Part shown: one piece after another, positions 47,083-56,691 of the stretch
How the letters are laid out: each line of letters starts with the position of its first letter
How positions within the stretch are numbered: position 1 is the stretch's first letter
Source of the DNA: Proteinivorax hydrogeniformans
GTDB taxonomy: Bacteria; Bacillota; Proteinivoracia; Proteinivoracales; Proteinivoracaceae
NCBI RefSeq assembly: GCF_040515995.1
Contig: NZ_CP159485.1
Location: forward strand, 248,001 to 312,000
Reading direction: 5' to 3'
DNA: 64,000 nt
Made by a program: the position numbers and the translations under genes
The notes under the pieces: generated by a model
What the model was told of the DNA's origin: nothing
Databases searched by the model: none
Seen by the model: only the letters and a program-made list of their open reading frames with translations

Positions 47083-49548
47083 ATGGAATCAACCTTGAAA
47101 AAATATATTTGTGAGGGCAGAATTATACCTGGTCCATGGTATGTTCAACCAGATACGTTTTTACCAAGTGGTGAAAGTTTAATCAGAAATTTGCTTATTA
47201 GCAAACATATTTCAGACAGTTATGGCACTTCCTTGAATATAGGTTACTTGCCAGATTCATTCGGTCAGAGTTCATGTATTCCAACAATCCTTAACGGTTT
47301 TGATATCAACACCGTCTTATTTTATAGAGGAATAGCAGATGATGATGTAAAACATAATGAATTCGTCTGGAGAGGAAGTGGCAATAGCGAAGTTATTGCA
47401 GCTTGGATGCCATCAGGATATGGCAATGGAATGTTTTTAAGTGAAGATATAGAAAAAAATGTTACAGAAGTTCAAAAAAATTTAGAGTTTCTGGAAAGTA
47501 GAAGTATAAACGGCAACATTTTGTTGATGAGTGGTAGTGATCAATGTTACCCCAAAAAGCATCTAGTAAAAGCAGCAAAAGAATTAAACTCATACTATAA
47601 AGATGAGCAGTATAGTTTCAGAGTTTCTTCTCCAGAGGAATTTTTTAAAGATTTGCTCCCTTTTAGAAATCAAATGGAAGTTCTTACTGGTGAACTTAGA
47701 AAAGGAAAGCATAGTAGGGTTCATAATAGCATAGGAGCTACAAGACTGGATATAAAACGAAAAAATTATGATGTTGAACGAAAGTATGAAAATTTGGTTG
47801 AACCTTTAAACGCACTTGTTTCCTTGGAAAAAGATATTAAAAATATTGATATAATAAATAGAGGTTGGCGCTACATTGTTGAAAATCATGCTCATGATTC
47901 CATTTGTAATGTGTGTACTGACATAATTCATAAGGAAATGGAAATGCGAATTGAATATGCCGACCAAATAGGAGATTATCTTGTTGACGAAAACTTTCAA
48001 ACTCTTCATTCACTAATAAACTATAAGGATGGTGCTGGTCGACCTATAATTATTTACTCTGGATTTATAGGTGAAACAAAGGAATTAATAGAGGTAGATG
48101 TTTACTCAAAGAGTAAAAACTTCACTTTAGTAGATGAAAAAGGTAACGAAGTATATTATATAAAAGAGAGTTGTGAGCAAATAAATTTAAAAGACTTAAA
48201 GGTCTCACTAACCCCTTTGCCCGACGACTACTATTATAAGTATAAAGTTAAATTTATTGCTAAATCAAAAGGAATTGGTTACAAAACATATTACTTGCGG
48301 GAAAGTGATGACAAAAAAGAAATTGATGAATCCCTTGTTAAAGCAAATAACATATTAGAAAACAGTTATATTAGAGTTGAAGTAGAAAATAATGGAGCCA
48401 TTACAATATGCGACAAAATAAATAACAAAGTATATAAAAACCAACATATTTTCAGAAACAATGGTAACGCCGGTGACGAATATGATTATTCTCCGCCATA
48501 TGAGGATTATGAAATACGCTCTATTGACAAGTTAAAGAGTATAAAAATTACTGAGGACACTCCTATAACTGCATCTCTAGAGGTCAAATATACTTTGAAA
48601 GTTCCCAAAACAACAAATAATAAAGTCAGAATCAAAGATATGGTTGAACTTGATTTGCTAACCGTTATTACCCTTACAAAAGGTATAAAATATGTTGATT
48701 TTAAAACTTTCATTGAAAATACCGCTGAAAACCATCGTATCCAAGTTTTATTTAAATTTGACGAAAAGATTGACAATAATTTTGCCGATAATCAATTTGG
48801 AGAAATTGTTCGAGAAAATGTGTTTGAGCAAACTAAGGAAAGCGAAGAATCAAACTGGTCAGAGCGCTATTATCCTATATTCAATCAACATAAATTTAGC
48901 GGATTAAAGTCAAATGATGGAACAGGTTTTATAATAATGAACAAGGGATTACCACAATATGAAATTTTGCAAGAAGAAGTTACAACGTTGGCTATCACTT
49001 TATTAAGCAGTGTGGGGTACATGGGTAATGAAAACTTGAAATACAGAAAGGGAAGAAGAAGTGGTGCGATGTGTGCTACACCAGATGCGCAACTGTTAGG
49101 AAATAGAGTGGCTGAATATGCTTTTATGCCAATAAATAAAGATTTAGACTATCATTCTGTAGCTCACGGCTACACCAACAAAATTACTGGAATATCATAT
49201 CCGGAGTATGAAAGCCAAGGAGTATGGTCTGATTGTTTGACAGTTATTGAAGGTGAAAACCTGTTAAACAGCACCTTTAAATGTTCTGAAGACGGCGAAG
49301 GTTATGTTGTGAGAGTCTTTAATCCTACTAAGAAAACTAAAGAAGCAATAAGCCTAAGCTATAATAGGCATTTGTTCAAAAATATCTATAATATAAACAT
49401 GGCTGAACAAAACATTAGAGACCACAATGTAAAGATATTAAAAACAAATAATCCTGATATGTCAGATAGTCCAAAACTAAGTGGTGAAATTAAGTATAGT
49501 AAATTTGTTAGCAACGACGTTAAGAGCCATAAGTTTATAAAATCATAA
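47083..49548 (+). pseudogene. GH38 alpha-mannosidase lacking its N-terminus
   Basis: An open frame of 821 codons for a glycoside hydrolase family 38 enzyme, which removes alpha-mannose (MngB-like). The nucleophile Asp sits in GYLPDSFGQS (about 54-63), the zinc His in ENHAHDSIC, and GSDQC near 161 fits the acid/base region; the central and C-terminal beta domains follow. The usual first ~60-90 residues with the zinc-binding HxD motif are missing, and an in-frame stop lies 18 bases upstream of the ATG. There is no ribosome binding site. The gene has therefore lost its 5' end, probably at the same event that placed the Smr segment here. The isomerase gene follows in the same direction. Confidence 0.85.
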
Positions 49549-49607
49549 TAAACACTGGTTTTGAGTCAGCAGTTACAATTAGATTAGCATGGAAAGTAGG
49601 TTGTAGC

Positions 49608-50492
49608 ATGAAAAAAGACGACATAATATTCTTAAATAAAGTAAAAGTCCCCAAAATGTGGGGCAACGAAGATTGGGTTATAAGTGCCCATGAAAACAAA
49701 GTTTGTAGCATTAAAAATGGACCTTTTGCTGGTAAAACACTACAATGGTTGTGGGAAAATCAAAGGGAGCTTTTTGGAAATATTGATTGCGAATCTTTTC
49801 CAATGCTAACGAAAGTAATTACCGCAGAGGATGACTTGAGTATACAAGTTCATCCAGACGATGTATATGCAAAGCAGCATGAAGGAAGTTTAGGCAAAAC
49901 AGAATGCTGGTACATCATCGATTGTGTCAAGAATGCAGAAATAACCTTAGGCCATACTGCTTGCAGCAAAGATGAACTAGTTGACAAAATTCGCAACGGA
50001 AAATGGCTGCAATTATTATATAAAGTTAAGATTAAGCCGGGAGATTTCTATCACATACCTGCTGGCACTGTTCATGGTATAGGCAAAGGAACTGTAATTT
50101 TAGAGACTCAGCAACCCAGCGATGTAACATACAGATTATATGACTATGATAGGTTGGAAAATGGATTACCAAGACAGCTCCATCTAGAAGATAGCATTAA
50201 CGTCATAAATGTGCCACACCGCCAAACAAAGAGAAACGGCAAAATAACTGAATATGATAAAGCTAAGTGCGAGCTATTGGTGAAGGATGAATACTTTACT
50301 GTCTTTAAAATGGATATTGCGGGACAACATATAATCCATAATGATAAACCGTTTCTTAATGTAAGTGTAGTAAAAGGTGAAGGTTACGTAGACAATATCC
50401 ATATATCGGCTAACAGCCATTTTATAATACCTAAAACCCGAAAGGAAGTTGAAGTGAACGGTAATTTGGAGCTAATTATTTCTCATGTGTAG
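49608..50492 (+). CDS. manA: Class I mannose-6-phosphate isomerase
   Basis: A 294-residue zinc enzyme that interconverts mannose 6-phosphate and fructose 6-phosphate. The metal ligands are visible: Gln and His in IQVHPDD, Glu in KTECWYI and His in PAGTVHGIG, followed by ETQQPSDVTYRLYDYDR. The length fits the short bacterial form. It is 59 bases after the mannosidase, which suggests a former mannoside-use operon. The start has TAGG and a weak AGCATG context. It is followed by a terminator. Confidence 0.94.
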   Translation: MKKDDIIFLNKVKVPKMWGNEDWVISAHENKVCSIKNGPFAGKTLQWLWENQRELFGNIDCESFPMLTKVITAEDDLSIQVHPDDVYAKQHEGSLGKTECWYIIDCVKNAEITLGHTACSKDELVDKIRNGKWLQLLYKVKIKPGDFYHIPAGTVHGIGKGTVILETQQPSDVTYRLYDYDRLENGLPRQLHLEDSINVINVPHRQTKRNGKITEYDKAKCELLVKDEYFTVFKMDIAGQHIIHNDKPFLNVSVVKGEGYVDNIHISANSHFIIPKTRKEVEVNGNLELIISHV

Positions 50493-50516
50493 TTTGTTAG
50501 TGAAATAAATTTAAAA

Positions 50517-50552
50517 AACACCACTTTTTGGCTTCAAATAGTGGTGTTTTTC
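50517..50552. terminator. Terminator after the isomerase gene
   Basis: AACACCACT and AGTGGTGTT arms around a 14-base loop with a T run. A-rich DNA on the left also allows the minus strand to use it. Confidence 0.9.
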
Positions 50553-50577
50553 GTGTGTAATCTTGACAAAGCAAACT

Positions 50578-50738
50578 CTACCTTTCCTCAACCGATGCAC
50601 CAGTACTTTTAGTCAACAGACGATCAGCAAAGAAGTTTATTGCCCAAGCTCCTATTGGTGCTGTATAGATTATGAATAGCACAGAGATAACCAAGATAAG
50701 CTCTCCACCGGGTAGCCCCATTGCTAAAGAGAGAGCGT
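50578..50738 (-). pseudogene. C-terminal remnant of a cation/proton antiporter-like membrane protein
   Basis: The minus strand encodes ~53 residues reading SLAMGLPGGELILVISVLFI and TAPIGAWAINFFADRLL up to a stop at 50578. This resembles the last membrane helices of sodium/proton antiporters (CPA1-type). The frame runs into the left end of an IS256-like fragment at about 50739, so the rest of the gene has been lost. The family call rests on a short stretch and is tentative. Confidence 0.45.
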
Positions 50739-50782
50739 AATAAACTTTGTGTAATTGGATAAACAAAGGAGATGGTTCAATT

Positions 50783-50965
50783 ATGCAAAGTAAAAACAAA
50801 GAGTTGGCAAAGGAATGTAATAGTGTAGAAGAGGTTCAAGCAAGCTTAAAAGACTTGTTTAAAGACACGCTGCAAGAAGTTTTTGAAGCTGAAATGGATG
50901 AGCGTTTAGGTTATGAAAACACTCACCTATTGGGACCTGTTTATGGTAAAGTAAAAATACAATAA
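50783..50965 (+). pseudogene. IS256-family transposase, 5' fragment
   Basis: Sixty codons starting at ATG 50783 after AAAGGAG. The region SLKDLFKDTLQEVFEAEMDERLGYE matches the start of IS256-type mutator transposases. Homology stops after HLLG and the frame ends soon after. Upstream, AACTTTGTGTAATTGG may be the left terminal repeat. The catalytic part is absent. Confidence 0.85.
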
Positions 50966-51220
50966 ATGGCCGTCAAAATACAAAAAGTAATTGCCAGTAC
51001 AATCCAATTATTATATCCTTTTAAGTGGCCACAACTTAGAAGGGGAAAGGGCCCTATGTGTTAGGATAGTTGTCGTATAAGAAAATAAATGCAATAATGA
51101 AGTTACGACACTAAACCTAAGGAGATAAAATTATGTCAAAATCTAAAAGTAAGCACTACTGTAACTGGCAAGTAGAATTGGATAAATTTTGGCAAATAAT
51201 TTTCCCTAATCTTTTTCCAG

Positions 51221-51390
51221 CTATTCTTTAGATTTTTCTTCAAAAAATGATTCTCTGTGTGCTAATCTATAACTTTTACCTGACATGTTAAATAACTCGC
51301 ATCTATGGGTGATTCTATCTAAAACAGCTGTAGTTAAAGCTGGGTCACCGAGTAGTTCAGTCCAATCTTCTAGTCCCTTATTAAGAGCCA
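51221..51390 (-). pseudogene. IS21 istB helper ATPase, 3' fragment
   Basis: The last ~56 codons of an IstB ATPase: LNKGLEDWTELLGDPALTTA, VLDRITHRCELFNMSGKSYR, ending EEKSKE at a stop at 51221. The ATP-binding part is missing. A 32-codon open frame at 51133-51231 on the plus strand, with a good AAGGAG site, starts MSKSKSKHYCNWQVELDKFW but I do not recognise it. Confidence 0.8.
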
Positions 51391-51801
51391 AGGGGACAGG
51401 AACCTTGTCCCACTTTTTATTAGTATAAGCATTGACTTTTCCGATGTTTATGGCAGGGATCTGAGAAAACTACCGGATAGACTTTGCCTAACGGTCGGGA
51501 CTTACAGTTAGTTATCATAATCTTAGAAGATTATAGTTTGGAAGGATGATATGAATAAAAATAAATTATATAAACTTAAATTAAAGGATGTTAAAAAAGG
51601 TGCTGAAGTCATGGTTAGAGTTTTAAGGGGTATACCATGTTTACTCACATATTAGGAAATAAATACAACGATGATATTGCCAAAACAGTTCTGAAATTTC
51701 TGCTTAAGCATGCAATTCTTTGTGATGCTGCTTATGCTAGTGGGACGAGGGGACAGGAAGAGGCCACTGAAAAAGTCAGGTTTTAAAATAGTTTCTTACC
51801 C
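51391..51801. other. Unassigned debris between IS remnants
   Basis: The left edge (51386-51445) is a diverged copy of the repeat at 54867 and 59808 (GGGGACAGGAACCTTGTCCC hairpin). A 34-codon frame at 51551-51655 begins MNKNKLYKLKLKDVKKGAEV and is not recognised. At about 51760, GGCCACTGAAAAAGTC looks like a terminal repeat of the adjacent IS1182 piece. Confidence 0.4.
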
Positions 51802-52411
51802 TTAGCAAACATAAATTGTTTTTTTATTATAGCTTTTTAAGATATATAACAAAAAGTCCATATTTAAAGAGGATATTATCCCTGCTATCCTCTTTAAATT
51901 AACTGCTATGGCAGTAAGTTTGACCTGTGTGTCCACGCTTCTTAGACCGTACCCTCGGGCACGGTCTAGACCATGACTGTTTTTCATTTCGCCATTTTTC
52001 CATTCCTGGCAAGCACGGCTTTTATATTTCTGTTTAAACTCAGGCTCTTTTTGCTCCTGACTATATTGATAGAACTCAGGTGTATTAATTCCTATATCTA
52101 AAATTTTAGCTATATTTTTTCCTTTAATACACTCTGACCTTTTAAGGCACGATTTGCATTTTTCTCTTTCAAAGTAATATCTATAGCTCTCTTTACCTTT
52201 TTTAGTTTTTCTATGTTTTTTCTTAACGGTACTATTTCCTTCACTACAAAACCACTCATCGGAATCTTTATTGTAGCTAAACCTCTCTTCATCAATCTTA
52301 TACGCCATTTCACTTACTGGAATATACGGTTTTGCACTAATACCATTTATACTATCAAGTATGTTCTTTCTAAAGTAAGCCTTGTCTCCATAAACTTCCT
52401 TTACAGAAGTG
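51802..52411 (-). pseudogene. IS1182-family transposase, C-terminal part
   Basis: About 200 codons of an IS1182-type DDE transposase, from VYGDKAYFRKNIL through a cysteine cluster (CKSCLKRSECIKG) to GLDRARGYGLRSVDTQ and the end. The N-terminal half with the first catalytic Asp is missing: homology breaks at about 52411, where a 62-bp dispersed hairpin element abuts. The gene cannot be functional. Confidence 0.85.
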
Positions 52412-52473
52412 CAAAACATTGGGGTCTACCATGGAAATATGAGATAGACCCCTAATATATTACGTATAAATTT
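52412..52473. repeat. 62-bp dispersed hairpin element, copy 2
   Basis: It is the reverse complement of 23581-23643. The perfect arms GGGGTCTA (52421-52428) and TAGACCCC (52445-52452) form a stem-loop. It lies exactly between the broken IS1182 gene and the IS110 element. Confidence 0.85.
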
Positions 52474-52547
52474 GTGATTAAAGGGGTCTGATTCTTTAAA
52501 AAATTGAGTCACACCCCTTTAAATTATAATATAAACTGATATAATGA

Positions 52548-52735
52548 TTAGCAAACGAGGGTGTGGCTCGCGGGGTCAGTTGCTCAGAAATGAGTTAACT
52601 CAGTCCTGAAATGCCGCCCTCGTTTTTGTTGTGTCCGTAACGTTGACCGGGATGATGCCGTCCTACGGGAAGTGGCTCTGCTAGTAGACGTAACGTTGGA
52701 TTACAACTTTAATTGGGTGCAAATAAAAAATAGGA
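52548..52735 (+). ncRNA. Candidate IS110 bridge RNA
   Basis: The ~190-base non-coding stretch before the IS110 transposase. AACGAGGG (about 52552) pairs with CCCTCGTT (about 52616). Inside is CTCA-GAAA-TGAG, a GNRA-type hairpin. The second half holds two copies of CGTAACGTTG (about 52636 and 52689) around a GC-rich segment. AT-rich DNA with TATAAT boxes lies just before it. IS110 elements are known to make a two-loop bridge RNA from this 5' region that pairs with donor and target DNA. The assignment here is by position and structure only. Confidence 0.6.
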
Positions 52736-52741
52736 GGGAGA

Positions 52742-53956
52742 ATGATGCAAGGTCAGCAGATGATAGTTGGTGTAGACGTAGGTTATTACAATCATCATGT
52801 AGCTATAGGCTTAGCAGGAGATATTTTAAAGGATTTTGAGATACCCCATAGCCAGAAAGGGTTTAGGTATTTCTTTAATCAAATAACATCTTTTGTACAA
52901 GCTTATGAAGTATCAGACATAGTTGTTGGTATGGAGGGGACTAATGGCCATGCTCGGCCATTAGATCAAATGGTTAAAGATAAAGGGTACATGTTACTAA
53001 ATGTTAATAACCTAAAGTTTGCCCGTTTTAAAGAAATCTTCGCTACACCAGAGAAAAATGACCGCATGGATGCAAGACAAATAGTCACCCTTATGATGAT
53101 GGCCCCAATGATGGAACAAGGCAAGGAAGTGCTTCAAGAAGTGCATAACACATCTGAGATTGAAACTAAATTAAAACGTATTAGTCGCCGTCGCCATCAG
53201 ATAGTTAAAGAAAAAGTTATAATACAAAATAGAATGCAAGCAGATCTGCAATCTGTATGCCCAGGTTTTTTGAAAATGTTTGCATCTGTGGATGCCTTTT
53301 ATGTACTGCGCTTTTTGAGCTGTCGTCCGGACTTGCGTAAGTTAAAAAGACTTAGATTACCGACAATACTCAAGATTCAAGGTGTTGGTAAAGGACATGC
53401 TAAAAAGTTACAAAGGTGGCAAGAGGAAGCTAGCTTTGGCTCAGAAGTAGAGTGGGTAGGCCCTATGATAGCAGAAGATGCTTCGCGCTTATTAGCCCTT
53501 AAAGAAAGGTTAATTGAATTAGAAAAACAAATCAAATCATTAGTTAGGCAGTCAAGATTGGGCTCTCTTATTCGAAGCATACCAGGCTTTGGCCCTATTT
53601 GTTCTGGAATAATAGCTGCAGAAATAGGTACAATTAGTAGGTTTGACTCTGAGGCTGGGTTAGCAATCTACCTAGGTATGGCTCCTCTTGACAATAGTTC
53701 TGGCCTATATGAAGGAACAAAATCACCTAAACAAGTTAACAAACATGCGAAAAAAGCTATGATGCAAGCACTGCAGCATCATGTGCGAAGGGTTGATGAA
53801 TCTAAAGTTTACTTCCAAAAAAAATGTGATGAAGGCAAGAAATACAATCAAGCTCTGCGGTCCTTAGGACGGCATTTAACAAGAGTAATATGGAGTATGA
53901 TCAAAAACAATAGAAAATATGAACGTCGTGAAAAAGAAACAAGTAAAGCTGCGTAA
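52742..53956 (+). CDS. IS110-family transposase
   Basis: A 404-residue recombinase with AGGAGGGAG before two adjacent ATGs (52742 and 52745). The N-terminal RuvC-like DEDD domain has IVGVDVGYYNHHVAIG (Asp12), MEGTNG (Glu65) and NDRMDARQ with the last acidic pair. The C-terminal Tnp domain has IPGFGPICSGIIAAEIGTIS, AIYLGMAPLDNSSGLYEG with candidate catalytic Ser, and a basic end. Length and motifs are complete, so the element may still move. Unlike DDE elements it leaves no target duplication and depends on an RNA from its upstream region, for which there is a candidate. Confidence 0.94.
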   Translation: MMQGQQMIVGVDVGYYNHHVAIGLAGDILKDFEIPHSQKGFRYFFNQITSFVQAYEVSDIVVGMEGTNGHARPLDQMVKDKGYMLLNVNNLKFARFKEIFATPEKNDRMDARQIVTLMMMAPMMEQGKEVLQEVHNTSEIETKLKRISRRRHQIVKEKVIIQNRMQADLQSVCPGFLKMFASVDAFYVLRFLSCRPDLRKLKRLRLPTILKIQGVGKGHAKKLQRWQEEASFGSEVEWVGPMIAEDASRLLALKERLIELEKQIKSLVRQSRLGSLIRSIPGFGPICSGIIAAEIGTISRFDSEAGLAIYLGMAPLDNSSGLYEGTKSPKQVNKHAKKAMMQALQHHVRRVDESKVYFQKKCDEGKKYNQALRSLGRHLTRVIWSMIKNNRKYERREKETSKAA

Positions 53957-54186
53957 TTTTTAAAAAGCACTTTTTCTAAACTAAGGGAACTTATGTTCAA
54001 CTATATCCATTTAAAAGAAAAAAAGTTAAAAATAAACATATTATAAAGAAACTTGACAAAACGTACGGGATGTTCAGGCTTTTGATATTTCAATACTTGA
54101 CCTCCCTTTATTTATTATAATAGACTTTATTGATAAATAGAGGAGTTTTATCCCTAATATCGAAATATGTGCTAGGAGGGATTTTC

Positions 54187-54651
54187 ATGAGCGTTGTGGC
54201 AAGTTTAGATGAGATTGTGGAAGCTATGGAGTTGCAAAGTGATGATGATAGTCCATATTTAAGTTTGAAAACGGGAGAAGTTGTGGTGTTATCTGCTGAA
54301 GATATTAGGTATGCAGAAGACGAAGTAGATACTGAAACACTGCCAGATTGGCAAAAATATAGTGTTGAGATAGCACAAGAAGTTATAAAAGATGAAGAGG
54401 AAAACTACATTCCATTGCCGTCTGAGTTTGTAATACACGAGTATAGCATAATGGAAGCTTTTTGTTATAACCAAGAAGGGGACATAAGAAGTCAGTTATT
54501 AAACTCAATACAGAAAAGAGGAGCCTTCAGAAGATTTAAGGATGATATAATACGGTTTGGTATTGCAGATAAATGGTATAAATATAAAGAAGAAGCTTTA
54601 AAAGATATAGCAATACAGTGGTGTAAAAGCCACAATATAAAGTATAATTAG
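54187..54651 (+). CDS. UPF0158 family protein
   Basis: A 154-residue protein starting at ATG 54187 after AGGAGGGATTTTC. It has the UPF0158 pattern: an N-terminal strand region (SPYLSLKTGEVVVLS), then NYIPLPSEFVIHEYSIMEAF and the C-terminal AFRRFKDDIIRFGIADKWYK with W/Y-rich ending. The family has no known function. An almost identical but frameshifted copy lies 5.1 kb downstream at 59278. A clear terminator follows. Because the twin copy is broken, this is the working one. Confidence 0.9.
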   Translation: MSVVASLDEIVEAMELQSDDDSPYLSLKTGEVVVLSAEDIRYAEDEVDTETLPDWQKYSVEIAQEVIKDEEENYIPLPSEFVIHEYSIMEAFCYNQEGDIRSQLLNSIQKRGAFRRFKDDIIRFGIADKWYKYKEEALKDIAIQWCKSHNIKYN

Positions 54652-54658
54652 TTATTCT

Positions 54659-54690
54659 GGACAAGGTGTTAAAACCTTGTCCAATTTTTT
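54659..54690 (+). terminator. Terminator of the intact UPF0158 gene
   Basis: A 9-bp stem GGACAAGGT / ACCTTGTCC with a 6-base loop and a T run. Confidence 0.93.
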
Positions 54691-54761
54691 ATTATTAATT
54701 GCGTTGAAATGTATTTGCTGCTATAAAAGACTTATAGATCCAGGGATAGGGAATAAACCCC

Positions 54762-54788
54762 AGATCCTTCGCTAAAGCTCAGGATGAC
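54762..54788 (-). repeat. Dispersed GTCATCCTGAGC-type repeat
   Basis: The reverse strand reads GTCATCCTGAGC, TTTAGC, GAAGGATCT. This is close to a short repeat common in many bacterial genomes; a degenerate copy is at 23389-23417. Just after it, 54819-54850 matches the first 30 bases of the element at 58999 (GCTTGCAATATTGCAA). Confidence 0.7.
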
Positions 54789-55149
54789 AATCACGTTACC
54801 AACGTATTTATGCAAAACATCCGGGTCATGCTTGCAATATTGCAATTCTCACCGTTGAACAGTAAATTAGAGCCAAGGGGGGACAGGAACCTTGTTCCAG
54901 ACTTTGTTAATATAATCATTAACTTTTCTCACTTATATGAACCATTTCATATATAGGAGCCGAGTGCTTTCTGGTATTTAGGATTACAATCCAGAGCGAT
55001 GATGTTACAACCCAATGAGGTTTGGGTTCTTATGAGAGCATACAAACAATTAAGGTGGAGCAAATAGACTAAAATAAATCTTTTGAGTTGTCGCAAGAAC
55101 AAATGTTTGGTAAAATTATACTAAATATAAAGTAAAAGGGGAGAGGCAT

Positions 55150-56142
55150 ATGCCAAAGGAAACAAACATGCTAATCTACCAAACAGAAGATGGGAATACA
55201 AAAATTGATGTCAGATTGGATAATGGCAATGTGTGGATGACTCAAAGAGCAATTGCTGAGCTATATCAAACTTCAACTCAAAATATTACTATACATATTA
55301 AGAACATCTATAAAGAGGAAGAGTTATTAGAAGACTCAACTTGTAAATTTTACTTACAAGTTGGAAAAGAGGGGAATAGAAAAGTAAAAAGAAATACTAG
55401 ACATTACAACTTAGAGCTAATTATAGCTGTCGGATACAGAGTGCGATCTCATAGGGGGACACAATTTAGACGCTGGGCTACGGAACGCTTAAACGAATAC
55501 CTTGTAAAAGGATTTACTATGGATGATGAGCGGCTTAAAGATATGCGAGGTTTTGGTCAAGATTATTTTGATGAGTTACTTGACCGGATACGGGATATTC
55601 GTACTTCTGAAAGAAGGTTTTATCAAAAGATTACAGATATCTATTCTACCTCAGTGGATTATGACCCAAAAGCTGAAGTCACCAAGGAGTTTTTTGCTAC
55701 TGTACAAAACAAGTTGCATTTCGCCATACATGGGCAAACCGCTGCTGAACTTATTGCAAATAGGGCTGATGCTAAGAAGAATAATATGGGGTTATATTCG
55801 TGGAAGGGGGATAAAGTTAGAAAGCAAGATGTTACTGTTGCTAAAAATTACCTAGATGAAAAAGAACTAAAATCCTTAAATCGAATTGTAACTATGTACC
55901 TAGACTATGCAGAGCTTCAAGCTGAGCGCAAAAAGCCGATGTATATGCAAGATTGGATTCAAAAGCTTAACGCTTTCTTAGAGTTTAATGAACATGAGAT
56001 ATTGGATAATCCGGGAAGAGTTAAAAGAGAAGTGGCGGATAAACTGGCCGTGGAGCAGTATGAAAAATACAATGACTTGCGCTTGCAAAATATTGAAGGT
56101 GATTTTGATAAATTTATTGAAGAGAAGCATTTGAAGAAATAG
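55150..56142 (+). CDS. RhuM family protein
   Basis: A 330-residue protein with AAAGGGGAGAGGCAT before the start. The beginning (TKIDVRLDNGNVWMTQRAIA, ELYQTSTQNITIHIKNI), the middle segment GYRVRSHRGTQFRRWATERL and NEYLVKGFTMDDERL are the standard RhuM signature. The end has YLDEKELKSLNRIVTMYLDY and a helical tail. The family was first noted in a Salmonella pathogenicity island but is widespread in mobile islands and often near restriction genes, where it is suspected to act in defence or DNA binding. It stands alone here beside IS remnants and a duplicated repeat. Confidence 0.92.
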   Translation: MPKETNMLIYQTEDGNTKIDVRLDNGNVWMTQRAIAELYQTSTQNITIHIKNIYKEEELLEDSTCKFYLQVGKEGNRKVKRNTRHYNLELIIAVGYRVRSHRGTQFRRWATERLNEYLVKGFTMDDERLKDMRGFGQDYFDELLDRIRDIRTSERRFYQKITDIYSTSVDYDPKAEVTKEFFATVQNKLHFAIHGQTAAELIANRADAKKNNMGLYSWKGDKVRKQDVTVAKNYLDEKELKSLNRIVTMYLDYAELQAERKKPMYMQDWIQKLNAFLEFNEHEILDNPGRVKREVADKLAVEQYEKYNDLRLQNIEGDFDKFIEEKHLKK

Positions 56143-56166
56143 GGCATAAGTTAGATGTCAAGTTAT

Positions 56167-56213
56167 AAGGTCCTAATAACTGATGCACACCAAAGAAGGT
56201 GCACCATAACAGT
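56167..56213 (+). pseudogene. Fragment of an HNH endonuclease gene
   Basis: Forty-seven bases match the HNH gene at 45987-46032 with few changes; they read KVLITDAHQRRCTIT before a stop. It marks a second, lost HNH gene copy directly after RhuM. Confidence 0.75.
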
Positions 56214-56376
56214 ATAAATGGAATAAAACATAGGGGCAGGCCTCTGATATTCTGGCCCTTTTTATCGCTGTTTTTACCTATGCAAGCCACCCAGGGTCAG
56301 ACAAGAGTACAAAGAGTTTATGTTAAAGAATTCTAAAGAAGGGGTTAGAATATAAATATATTAAGGAGGGATTAAT

Positions 56377-56691
56377 ATGTTAACTTACTTTATCATACTT
56401 ACTATAGCAGCAGTAGTATGCCTTGTTATCGGTTGGTTAATATGGAAAAAACAAAAAACAAGCCTAATACATGGATACCACCTAGATAATATTGAAGATA
56501 TGGATGGCTATAGCCGTGCCGTTGGAAAATCAATTTTCATATTAGGTATTTGGATGCTACTTAATGGTTCAATAAGTTTTCTCCCAATTATTTCAACTAA
56601 TATCGCAGCTTCCATACTTGTAGCCGGGGTAGCTATATTTGTCATAGCAATGCTAAAAATACAAAAGAAGTACTCCGGAAGGCTTTTATAA
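56377..56691 (+). CDS. DUF3784 family small membrane protein
   Basis: A 104-residue protein with TTAAGGAGGGATTAAT before the start. It has three membrane helices (about 3-23, 49-68 and 75-95). The segment between the first two, HGYHLDNIEDMDGYSRAVGK, matches the DUF3784 pattern of small Firmicutes membrane proteins with no assigned role. No operon partner is visible. Confidence 0.85.
   Translation: MLTYFIILTIAAVVCLVIGWLIWKKQKTSLIHGYHLDNIEDMDGYSRAVGKSIFILGIWMLLNGSISFLPIISTNIAASILVAGVAIFVIAMLKIQKKYSGRLL

Larger units (their letters stand above)
50739..54070. mobile_element. Insertion-sequence cluster with remnants of four families
   Basis: In order it contains an IS256 transposase 5' piece, an IS21 istB 3' piece, unknown debris, the 3' half of an IS1182 transposase and an IS110 element that looks complete. 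The borders are approximate. The cluster separates the mannose genes from the duplicated UPF0158 region. Confidence 0.75.
54077..55056 (+). repeat. Segmental duplication, copy 1 (UPF0158 unit)
   Basis: It is homologous to 59165-59972. Similarity starts at TCAGGCTTTTGATATTTCAA, runs through the UPF0158 gene and its terminator, is interrupted at about 54695-54870 by other repeats, and resumes to about 55056 (ATTACAATCCAGAGCGATGA). The right section has a hairpin ATATGAA/TTTCATAT. The left edge abuts the IS110 region. Confidence 0.85.

Noticed and set aside
50739-52411. A working composite transposon
   Set aside because: The IS256, IS21 and IS1182 genes here are all incomplete and in different orientations.
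55523-55855. Overlapping 110-codon frame inside the RhuM gene
   Set aside because: It is in another frame of a complete family member and matches no family.
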